Of a stretch of 5,920 bases of DNA, positions 1 to 5,920 are shown piece by piece. Both the position numbers and the translations under genes were made by a program. Position 1 is the first letter of the stretch. The number at the start of each line of letters is the position of its first letter. The notes beneath the pieces were generated by a model that saw only the letters and a program-made list of their open reading frames with translations, had not been told where the DNA came from and ran no database searches. Source of the stretch: Erysipelotrichia bacterium (lineage in GTDB: Bacteria > Bacillota_I > Bacilli_A > Erysipelotrichales > Erysipelotrichaceae); the NCBI GenBank assembly GCA_009916335.1, contig SAAR01000206.1:1-5920 (forward strand), read 5' to 3'.

Positions 1-975
1 ATTGAGCCTCAAATAGACTATACAGTTTCACAAGTAAGAGCTTTAAAAGAGATATATGAAGACTTTTTTGATGAACCTGCAAAATCTAGTGAAGCAAAAG
101 ATTTAGCTCTTGAAACAGCTAAAAAACTTCAAGACAAACAAAGAGAGCTAGAAACTATACTTGCACAAAAAAACAGCTTCCCATTTGTAGTGAGTGTAAC
201 TAGTGCAATAGAGTTCTTAAAAGATATTTCAAGTAAACAGTATGGTTGGTATTTAACAGATTTTGAAAAACTTGAAGATGAACTGTTTAAAATCAAAAAG
301 CAAATAATATCTCCTCTTGTAGGATTTTTCAATAATGAGACTTTAAAAAACATCTATCTTGATAGTACACGATTTTTAAAAGAGCAACAGCCAAATTTTA
401 ACTACATAGAAAATAGTGAAGTAAAAGAGCTAACAGATATTTTGGTAGATAGCGAGTGCTACAAAGACAATAAACTTAGTCATGCTAAAACATTACAGCA
501 ATCAATCAAAGCCAAAATAGATGCATCTTTAGAAAAAGAGATTGAAGAATCTATCATCACTCTAAATAGACTAAAAAATAAGCTTGAGATATTAGAAGAT
601 TTTGCAAAGTTAACAGCCGAGCAACAAAATAGATTTATCCAAAAATTTGATGATGCGATAGAAAATATCAAAAGAAACACTCTTATAGCAGTAATCAAAG
701 ATAGTGTAAGAAGATTTGAAGATGATACATACCAGCAAATAGTAATTGAAATAGCAAAACTTACAGCTCCAAAAGAGCCTGATACAACTACAACAACTTC
801 AACTGATACTCCAAAAGTAGCAGAACCAAAAATAGAATACATAAATAGTAAATCTCTAAAAATAGACTATAACAAACCATGGCTTAGTGATGAAGATGAT
901 GTGCAAATCTATATAGAACTTATGAAAAAAGCCCTCTTAAAAGAGATTAAAGATGGTAAAAGGGTGCAAGTATGA
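1..975 (+). CDS. brxC: BrxC, BREX system P-loop ATPase (C-terminal part, 5' end outside window)
   Basis: The frame is open from base 1 to the TGA at 973-975 (324 codons), so this is the 3' end of a gene starting upstream; an internal ATG at 190 is not its start. BrxC proteins are about 1,200 residues with an N-terminal P-loop ATPase, which is not visible here. BrxC is a core BREX protein, cytoplasmic, required for phage restriction. What is visible is a charged, largely helical region with likely coiled-coil stretches (fragment codons about 30-60 and 165-240), a Thr-rich linker (codons 262-268), then a compact conserved end (codons 283-324) containing NKPWLSDEDDV and ending GKRVQV. This end matches my memory of BrxC tails (Ser-rich start, D-x-x-KPWL, helix, GKR-hydrophobic). 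Identification is strengthened by the complete pglX 68 nt downstream, the normal BREX-1 neighbour. The reading frame is intact. Confidence 0.9.
   Translation: MEPQIDYTVSQVRALKEIYEDFFDEPAKSSEAKDLALETAKKLQDKQRELETILAQKNSFPFVVSVTSAIEFLKDISSKQYGWYLTDFEKLEDELFKIKKQIISPLVGFFNNETLKNIYLDSTRFLKEQQPNFNYIENSEVKELTDILVDSECYKDNKLSHAKTLQQSIKAKIDASLEKEIEESIITLNRLKNKLEILEDFAKLTAEQQNRFIQKFDDAIENIKRNTLIAVIKDSVRRFEDDTYQQIVIEIAKLTAPKEPDTTTTTSTDTPKVAEPKIEYINSKSLKIDYNKPWLSDEDDVQIYIELMKKALLKEIKDGKRVQV
959..964 (+). promoter_or_regulatory. Shine-Dalgarno-like AAAGGG inside the end of brxC
   Basis: AAAGGG lies in the last codons of brxC and ends 7 nt before the ATG at 972, an ideal distance. It is the main reason to take the short ORF at 972-1031 seriously. 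It also encodes part of the conserved Gly-Lys-Arg-Val tail of BrxC, so it may be coincidental. Confidence 0.35.
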
Positions 976-1031
976 AAAAATACGAGCGATTTACGAGCGG
1001 TGCACATAAAAATACGAGCGATAAAACATAA
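972..1031 (+). CDS. possible 19-codon leader ORF between brxC and pglX
   Basis: The ORF starts at the ATG overlapping the brxC stop (ATGA, 972-975) and ends at TAA 1029-1031, encoding MKKYERFTSGAHKNTSDKT. It has a well-placed AAAGGG upstream and lies in the same frame as pglX, which starts 12 nt after its stop. This layout would allow ribosomes to pass from brxC through the leader to pglX. Against it: it is very short, has no recognisable family, and consists mostly of the TACGAGCG repeats, which are not codon-phased (first copy in one frame, the other two in another). It may simply be a spacer with a chance ORF. I assign no function. Confidence 0.25.
   Translation: MKKYERFTSGAHKNTSDKT
976..1022 (+). 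repeat. iterated TACGAGCG element in the brxC-pglX spacer
   Basis: TACGAGCG occurs at 981-988, 992-999 and 1013-1020. The first and third copies sit in a perfect 15-bp direct repeat, AAAAATACGAGCGAT (976-990 and 1008-1022). Start-to-start distances are 11 and 21 bp, close to one and two turns of B-DNA, so all copies would face the same side of the helix. The patch is G+C-rich against an A+T-rich background. No inverted repeat able to form a terminator hairpin is present. It could be an operator for a regulator, an RNA element before pglX, or a short tandem-repeat remnant. The repeat is directly visible; its role is not. Confidence 0.75.
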
Positions 1032-1034
1032 AGG
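1030..1034 (+). promoter_or_regulatory. ribosome binding site of pglX
   Basis: AAAGG ends 9 nt before the ATG at 1044. It supports that ATG as the start, and the protein from there begins with the N-terminus expected for PglX. The nearer purine stretch AAGAG (1038-1042) is too close to the ATG to act as the site. Confidence 0.55.
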
Positions 1035-1043
1035 CAAAAGAGA

Positions 1044-4000
1044 ATGGAAACAACAAAACTAAAACGATTTGCATCACATGCTAGAAAACTACTTAGAGAT
1101 ACAGTATCTACAAAACTAAGCTTTGTTCTTGATCAAAATAGTAGTGCAAGAAGAGAAAATCCAAGTGCCGTAAAACAGCTTGAAGATGAGATATCAAAAA
1201 CTTCAAAAGATCAAGTGATAGAAAAAGTAGCTTATATTTGGTTCAATCGTTTTGTAGCTCTTCGTTTTATGGATGCGAACAACTACACAAAAATCAATGT
1301 AGTTTCACCTGAACCTAGCCAGTTTCAGCCATCTATCCTAGCCGATGCTAAAATGGGACATATCGATGATGATATCGTAAGAGATGCCAAAACAAGAGAA
1401 AAAATCCAAGCACTACTAGCCAACCAAACACCAAGCCATGACCCACAAGGGGAATCTTACAAATTTTTAGTAGTTGCTGCTTGTAACTACTACAATCAAG
1501 CCATGCCATTTCTTTTTGAAAAGATTTCAGACTATACAGAACTTTTGATGCCAGATGATTTACTATCTGGTGATTCAATCTTAGCTTACACTAGAGAAGC
1601 TATGACTCCTGATGTTTGCTCTGATGTAGAGGTTATAGGTTGGTTGTATCAGTTTTATATCGCTGAGAAAAAAGATGAAGTATTTGATGGTATCAAGAAA
1701 AATAAAAAAGTAACCCCAGAAAATATCCCAGCAGCAACACAGCTTTTTACTCCAAACTGGATAGTAAGATATATGGTGCAAAACTCTTTGGGAAGACTAT
1801 GGAAACTGAATAATCCTGATTCAAAATTGGTTATGGAATATTATATCGAGCCAGAAACCAAAGAGAGTGATTATCTCAAAATCAATTCACCAAAAGAGCT
1901 AAAAATCTGCGATCCTGCATGTGGAAGTGGGCATATACTTGTCTATGCTTTTGATTTACTCTATGAGATCTACAAAGAAGCTGGATACTCAGATGATGAT
2001 GATATTATCGAAAATATCTTGACTAATAATCTTTATGGAATAGAGATAGATGAGAGAGCAAGTGAACTAGCAAGTTTTGCACTCACTATGAAAGCAGCTG
2101 CAAAATCAAGTAGTAAACGAAGATTTTTTAAAAAGCAGACTTCACCAAATATCTGTAAACTAGAAGTTATCAAGTTTGAGTCTAATGAGATAAAAAGCTA
2201 TATGGATGCAGTGGGAAGAGATCTATTTACAGCTGACTTACAAGAGACTCTAAAACAGTTTGAAGAGGCAGATAATTTTGGCTCACTTATAGTGCCAAAA
2301 GTACAAAATGTAGAAAGTGTACTTAAACTACTAGAATCAAAAGATGTAACCAAAGATATATTTTTGCAAGAGACGCATCAAAGAGTTTTAAAAGTGCTAA
2401 AACAAGCGGACTTCTTAAGCCAAAAATATCATGTGATAGTTGCAAATCCACCGTATATGGGTGGAAAAGGGATGAATAATCGACTAAGTGCTTGGGCAAA
2501 AGGTAACTACCCTGATAGCAAATCAGACCTTTTTGCGATGTTTATGGAAAGGTCTATGGAGCTAAATGTAAAAGATGGATTTATGGGAATGATAAATCAA
2601 CACTCATGGATGTTTTTAAGTAGCTATGAAAAACTTAGAGTTAAGATTTTAGAAAATCATACGATTGATACCATGGTTCATTTAGGGGCAAGGGCATTTG
2701 ATGAGATTGGCGGTGAAGTGGTTCAAAGTACAGCTTTTACACTGCTAAAAAACAATAGAAAATCTGAAAATGGTAGATACATAAGACTAACAGACTACAA
2801 AAGTAGTGATGCGAAAGAACAAGGGTTTTTTAAGAGTGAAAATAGATATGAAGCAAAACAAGATGATTTTGAAAAAATCCCTGGAAGTCCTATTGCTTAT
2901 TGGGTGAGTGATAGAATAAAATCAATATATGAAGAGAATGAAATATTGGGGTCTTTATATGAAGTCAAACAGGGAATGGCTACAAGTGATAATAATAGAT
3001 TTTTAAGATATTGGAATGAAATCTCTTTAGATAAATTAGGAATTGGATTAAGTAGTTTAAATGAAGCAAAAGAATCATCTTTTAAATGGTTTCCATACAA
3101 CAAAGGTGGAGAATTTAGAAAATGGTATGGAAATAATGACTATATCGTTAATTATGAAAATGATGGTAGAGAATTAAAAGAATTTCAATCTACTTTATCA
3201 CAAGGTTGGAATGTTAGATTAAAAAGTAGAGATTTTTATTTTAATGAATCAATTAATTGGTCTTTTGTTAGCTCTGGAACATTTGGCGTAAGATACTCAT
3301 TTGAAGGTTCTATATTTGATGTTGGAGGTTCAAGTTTGTTTCCTGATAAAAAAGATATTTTTTATATTACATCTTTATTAAGTTCTAAAATTGCACTTGG
3401 ATTTCTTCAAATATCTGCCCCAACTATTAATTTTCAGATAGAAGATGTAAAGTCTATACCTATAATTTTCCCAAAACAAGAATCAGTAAAACAACAAATT
3501 GACACTTTAACTCAAGAGTGTATAGACATTTCAAAAGAAGAATGGGATAGCAGAGAAACTTCATGGGATTTCACTAAAAATGAACTTCTAAAACATAAAT
3601 CAGATTCTAAAATAGAAACTGCATACAATACCTATTGTTCATACTGGAAAGAAAAGTTTTATAAACTTCACGCAAATGAAGAGGAGTTAAATAAACTTTT
3701 TATAGATATTTATGAGCTTAATGATGAATTAACACCTGATGTGGATTTAAAAGATATAACTATCTTAAAAAGTGAATCAATCATCAATGATAATAATGAA
3801 TTAGAGTTTAAGCGTGATGAGATTATGAAACAGTTTATATCTTATGCTGTTGGTGTTATGTTTGGAAGATATAGTTTGGATAGTGATGGTTTGGTTGTAG
3901 CAAATCTAAATCAAGATTATCCTAAAGATACTACTTTTGAGATAGATGATGATAATGTAATTCCTATCTTAGATGGCGAGTGGTTTATAGATGAAATTAG

Positions 4001-4550
4001 TGAGAGATTTTTCCAGTTTGTAAAAGTGACTTTTGGAAATGAAAGCTATGAGAAAAATCTTGATTTTATCGCAAATGCACTAAGTGATAAAAATAAGAAT
4101 TCAGTAGAAACGATAAGAAAATATATCCTAAAAGATTTTTATAATGACCATGTAAAAAGATATAAGAAAAGACCAATTTATTGGCTATTTAGTTCTCCAA
4201 AGGGAAGTTTTCAAGCTTTAGTTTACATGCATAGATACAAAAGTGATACTGTAAGTGTAATCTTAAATGACTATTTAAGAGAGTTTATCACAAAACTAGA
4301 AGCTACAAAAGAAAATCTTGAAGCTGTTAGTATCAAAAGTGATGCAACTGGAAGTGAAAAAACAAAAGCACTTAAAGAGATTGAAAACATTAAAAAGATG
4401 ATCAAAGAGTTAAAAGAGTACGAAAAAGATGTACTGTATCCGTTAGCTACTGAAAAAATTGAGATAGATTTAGATGATGGAGTTAAAGTAAACTATCCTA
4501 AATTTGGAAGTGCTTTGAAGAAGATTGTAGGATTGGATAGCGGGGAATAA
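1044..4550 (+). CDS. pglX: PglX, BREX-1 adenine-specific DNA methyltransferase
   Basis: This 1,168-residue protein has the usual length of BREX-1 PglX, which transfers a methyl group from S-adenosylmethionine to the N6 of adenine in a short asymmetric site on host DNA and is also needed for phage exclusion. The N-terminus (KLKRFASHARKLLRD, then AYIWFNRFVALRFMD at about 63-77) is typical. Next come a helical motif after TPNWIVRYMV (236-245), SAM-binding motif I DPACGSGH (290-297), an acidic motif LYGIEIDERA (330-339), and catalytic motif IV NPPY (468-471), the signature of amino-methyltransferases. Residues about 629-820 look like a target-recognition domain, ending in the INFQIEDVKSIPI element (795-807) seen in type IIG and type I specificity modules. 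The C-terminus has PIYWLFSSPKGSF (from 1044) and a coiled coil (about 1085-1135), both typical of PglX. No nuclease motif is apparent. The frame is intact and all key residues are present, so it is probably active. The stop lies 2 nt before the next gene. Confidence 0.96.
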   Translation: METTKLKRFASHARKLLRDTVSTKLSFVLDQNSSARRENPSAVKQLEDEISKTSKDQVIEKVAYIWFNRFVALRFMDANNYTKINVVSPEPSQFQPSILADAKMGHIDDDIVRDAKTREKIQALLANQTPSHDPQGESYKFLVVAACNYYNQAMPFLFEKISDYTELLMPDDLLSGDSILAYTREAMTPDVCSDVEVIGWLYQFYIAEKKDEVFDGIKKNKKVTPENIPAATQLFTPNWIVRYMVQNSLGRLWKLNNPDSKLVMEYYIEPETKESDYLKINSPKELKICDPACGSGHILVYAFDLLYEIYKEAGYSDDDDIIENILTNNLYGIEIDERASELASFALTMKAAAKSSSKRRFFKKQTSPNICKLEVIKFESNEIKSYMDAVGRDLFTADLQETLKQFEEADNFGSLIVPKVQNVESVLKLLESKDVTKDIFLQETHQRVLKVLKQADFLSQKYHVIVANPPYMGGKGMNNRLSAWAKGNYPDSKSDLFAMFMERSMELNVKDGFMGMINQHSWMFLSSYEKLRVKILENHTIDTMVHLGARAFDEIGGEVVQSTAFTLLKNNRKSENGRYIRLTDYKSSDAKEQGFFKSENRYEAKQDDFEKIPGSPIAYWVSDRIKSIYEENEILGSLYEVKQGMATSDNNRFLRYWNEISLDKLGIGLSSLNEAKESSFKWFPYNKGGEFRKWYGNNDYIVNYENDGRELKEFQSTLSQGWNVRLKSRDFYFNESINWSFVSSGTFGVRYSFEGSIFDVGGSSLFPDKKDIFYITSLLSSKIALGFLQISAPTINFQIEDVKSIPIIFPKQESVKQQIDTLTQECIDISKEEWDSRETSWDFTKNELLKHKSDSKIETAYNTYCSYWKEKFYKLHANEEELNKLFIDIYELNDELTPDVDLKDITILKSESIINDNNELEFKRDEIMKQFISYAVGVMFGRYSLDSDGLVVANLNQDYPKDTTFEIDDDNVIPILDGEWFIDEISERFFQFVKVTFGNESYEKNLDFIANALSDKNKNSVETIRKYILKDFYNDHVKRYKKRPIYWLFSSPKGSFQALVYMHRYKSDTVSVILNDYLREFITKLEATKENLEAVSIKSDATGSEKTKALKEIENIKKMIKELKEYEKDVLYPLATEKIEIDLDDGVKVNYPKFGSALKKIVGLDSGE
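2930..3830 (+). other. segment of pglX with distinct codon use, covering the presumed target-recognition domain
   Basis: Hand counting leucine codons in frame, this segment has 17 TTA, 6 CTT, 2 TTG and 1 CTA out of 26. The preceding part of pglX (1044-2890) has about 21 CTA and 10 TTA out of about 55. CTA reappears after 3830. The shift begins just before the expected target-recognition region and extends past it. This is what replacement of the specificity segment by recombination with a different pglX would leave behind. The boundaries are approximate and the counts were made by eye. Confidence 0.5.
4542..4546 (+). promoter_or_regulatory. ribosome binding site of the DUF4062 gene within the end of pglX
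   Basis: GGGGA near the last codons of pglX ends 6 nt before the ATG at 4553. With only 2 nt between the genes, translation of the DUF4062 protein is probably coupled to that of PglX. Confidence 0.5.
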
Positions 4551-4552
4551 AT

Positions 4553-5209
4553 ATGCAAGAGTTACAAACTAAAAGAAAAAAACCAACTATATTGATTTCA
4601 TCTACAGTTTATGGGATTGAAGAGTTACTTGAAAGAATTTACACAATTTTAACAGCATTTGGGTATGAAGTATGGATGTCACATAAAGGTACTTTGCCTG
4701 TTTTTTCATCCAATACTGCATTTGAAAATTGTCTGTTGGCGGTTGAGAAATGTGACCTATTTTTAGGACTTATTACTCCTTCTTATGGTAGTGGTCAAGA
4801 CGGAAGTGGACTTTCTATTACTCATCAAGAACTTTTAAAAGCGATAGAGCTTAAAAAGCCAAGATGGCTACTTGCTCATAACAGTGTGGTATTTTCTAGA
4901 AGATTGCTTCGTGATTTGGGGTATAGCTCAAAAGAAGAGAGAAAAAAGTTAGAGCTAAAAAAAGGTGCTAGCTCAATAAGTGACTTAAGAGTCATCGATA
5001 TGTATGAAGATGCTATTTTAGATATCGAACCACTTGATAAAAGAGTTGGAAATTGGGTTCAAGAGTTTAGTAGTGATGAAGATGCATTTTTATTTGCTAG
5101 TGCTCAGTTTGGAAGATTTCAAGAGGTGGAGAGATTTTTGGAAGAAAATTTTAAAAATACCCAAAACTTGATAGAAAAAGTATCTGATACTACTGGAGTA
5201 AAATTATGA
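4553..5209 (+). CDS. stand-alone DUF4062 domain protein, BREX-associated
   Basis: This 218-residue protein begins with the DUF4062 pattern: a basic tail, strand ILISST (13-18), a helix with EELLERI (23-29), GYEVWMS (37-43), FENCLLAVEKCDLFLGLITPSYG (57-79), then SITHQELLKAIELKKPRWLLAH (88-109), with Glu93 in the helix after the S-x-T motif. DUF4062 is a small alpha/beta domain resembling TIR and nucleoside deoxyribosyltransferase-like folds, usually found at the N-terminus of large NTPases; here it is not fused to one. Residues about 110-218 are charged and mostly helical, and I do not recognise them. There is no signal peptide or membrane segment, so it should be cytoplasmic. It starts 2 nt after pglX and its TGA overlaps the next ATG, so it is part of the operon and the likely partner of the AlbA_2 protein. 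The enzymatic activity is unknown; TIR-like nucleotide cleavage or signal sensing are inferences only. Confidence 0.8.
   Translation: MQELQTKRKKPTILISSTVYGIEELLERIYTILTAFGYEVWMSHKGTLPVFSSNTAFENCLLAVEKCDLFLGLITPSYGSGQDGSGLSITHQELLKAIELKKPRWLLAHNSVVFSRRLLRDLGYSSKEERKKLELKKGASSISDLRVIDMYEDAILDIEPLDKRVGNWVQEFSSDEDAFLFASAQFGRFQEVERFLEENFKNTQNLIEKVSDTTGVKL
5195..5198 (+). promoter_or_regulatory. ribosome binding site of the AlbA_2 gene
   Basis: GGAG inside the last codons of the DUF4062 gene ends 7 nt before the ATG at 5206. It supports that ATG, which overlaps the preceding stop as ATGA, over the later in-frame Met codon at residue 30, which would cut off the conserved start of the domain. Confidence 0.6.
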
Positions 5210-5920
5210 CTCATGATGAAATAAAAGAACTCCTCTCTTTGGGAGAGACTCAAAATATTGAGTTTAAGGCTAGCTGGAGAAATGTAGATGCTATGGGTAA
5301 AACTATATGTAGTTTTTTAAATACTATTGGTGGTTATTTAATCATCGGCATTGAAGATAATGGCACTATATTGGGGATTGAGAATACTCAAAATATTCAA
5401 AAATTTGAAGAAGAGATTATAAAAAAATTGGCTCCAAAAGCTTTGGTTTCTTTTGAAGAGCAGATACTTGATGATAAAAAAGTATGGATTGTAGAAGTTC
5501 CTCAAGGTGCAGACTTGCCTTATAGCTATGATAATAATGTATTTGTAAGATATGGTGAAACAACAAGACAAGCAGATATAGAAACTATCAAAGATATGAT
5601 TCTTCGTCGTCAAATTGAACCTGAGAGATGGGAGAGAAGATTTAGTGATGCAGATATCACAAAAGATTTGGATGAGAGTGAGATAAAAGCTACTATCAGA
5701 TCAGATAAGCATGACAAAATTTTAACCTATTCAAGTGGTGATACACCTGTAGAGATGCTTGAATATTTAGGATTTATCAAATATGGAAGACTTACTTGCG
5801 GTGGTGATATGCTATTTTGTATAAATCCTGCAAAAAGATTTCCACAAGCAAGAGTGAAAGCAGTATGTTACAAAACTGACAAGATAGATAATGACTATAT
5901 AGATATGAAATCTTTTGAAG
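5206..5920 (+). CDS. Schlafen-type AlbA_2 domain protein (3' end outside window)
   Basis: The frame is open from ATG 5206 to the window end: 238 codons of an incomplete gene. The N-terminus is a clear AlbA_2 (Schlafen AlbA_2) domain: GETQNIEFKASW (13-24), then a helix leading to NTIGGYLIIGIEDNG (39-53), a strand VWIVEVP (93-99), and FVRYGETTRQAD (113-124), the usual closing motif. Such domains bind nucleic acid and often head proteins once annotated as putative helicases or transcription regulators; in vertebrate Schlafens a related domain carries an RNase site. Here E14, E19 and D51 sit in positions resembling those carboxylates, as an inference. After about residue 135 comes a charged region followed by what may be a winged-helix or ATPase-like C-terminal part (GDTPVEMLEYLGFIKYGRL, 183-201), common in this family but cut by the window. 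It overlaps the DUF4062 gene by 4 nt, which implies coupled translation and joint action. It is not a canonical BREX-1 core gene. Confidence 0.85.
   Translation, partial: MTHDEIKELLSLGETQNIEFKASWRNVDAMGKTICSFLNTIGGYLIIGIEDNGTILGIENTQNIQKFEEEIIKKLAPKALVSFEEQILDDKKVWIVEVPQGADLPYSYDNNVFVRYGETTRQADIETIKDMILRRQIEPERWERRFSDADITKDLDESEIKATIRSDKHDKILTYSSGDTPVEMLEYLGFIKYGRLTCGGDMLFCINPAKRFPQARVKAVCYKTDKIDNDYIDMKSFE

Noticed and set aside
781..813. Thr-rich ACA/ACT run as a phase-variable simple repeat
   Set aside because: The codons are mixed (ACA, ACT, TCA) rather than a pure repeat, and the tract encodes a plausible linker, so slippage is not expected.
480..842. 120-codon ORF on the - strand inside brxC
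   Set aside because: It lies entirely antisense to a confidently identified gene, its product (Ser/Val/Phe-rich) matches nothing known, and its Val-rich run is the complement of the Thr-rich linker of BrxC.
190..975. An independent 261-codon gene starting at ATG 190
   Set aside because: The same frame is open back to base 1 with continuous BrxC-like coding sequence, so this Met is internal. I saw no good ribosome binding site before it.
976..1043. Promoter or terminator in the brxC-pglX spacer
   Set aside because: No inverted repeat with a T-run is present, and no convincing -35/-10 pair is visible; CATAAA-like matches are weak in such A+T-rich DNA. A regulatory role for the repeats stays open but no promoter can be called.
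1348..1781. Two short - strand ORFs (1348-1578 and 1581-1781) within pglX
   Set aside because: Both are antisense to conserved PglX sequence, have no convincing ribosome binding site, and encode low-complexity hydrophobic products.
5338..5613. 91-codon ORF on the - strand
   Set aside because: It is antisense to the AlbA_2 gene, whose + strand frame shows clear family motifs across the same bases. The Phe/Ile/Tyr-rich product is the shadow of Lys/Glu/Asp-rich codons.

Overview
This window is an internal slice of a BREX type 1 anti-phage defence operon. All genes lie on the + strand with almost no space between them. The DNA is very A+T-rich, and the Lys/Glu/Ile-rich proteins fit a Campylobacterota host (Arcobacter, Sulfurimonas or a relative). 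That placement rests on composition and style only; there is no rRNA or housekeeping gene to fix it.

Layout: (1) bases 1-975 hold the last 324 codons of brxC, the large BREX P-loop ATPase, whose ATPase part lies upstream of the window. (2) Bases 976-1043 are a short spacer with three copies of TACGAGCG (start-to-start 11 and 21 bp). The spacer also contains a possible 19-codon ORF that overlaps the brxC stop as ATGA. (3) Bases 1044-4550 encode a full-length PglX, the BREX N6-adenine DNA methyltransferase (DPACGSG and NPPY motifs). Its centre has a different leucine-codon habit and coincides with the expected target-recognition region. (4) Bases 4553-5209 encode a stand-alone DUF4062 protein. 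(5) Bases 5206-5920 encode the first 238 codons of a Schlafen-type AlbA_2 protein that runs off the window.

How they work together: BrxC and PglX are core BREX-1 proteins. PglX marks host DNA at a specific site and is needed, with BrxC, BrxB and PglZ, to block phage DNA replication. The usual order is brxA-brxB-brxC-pglX-pglZ-brxL, so pglZ would be expected right after pglX. Instead the DUF4062/AlbA_2 pair follows pglX, 2 nt after its stop, and the pair share a 4-nt overlap. This looks like an accessory two-gene module placed inside the BREX operon, possibly a sensor/effector pair. The most distinctive points are this module, the candidate nuclease carboxylates in the AlbA_2 protein, the phased repeat before pglX, and the mosaic middle of pglX. 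No RNA genes, insertion sequences, CRISPR arrays or convincing terminators were seen, and there is no gene-free stretch over 300 bases.
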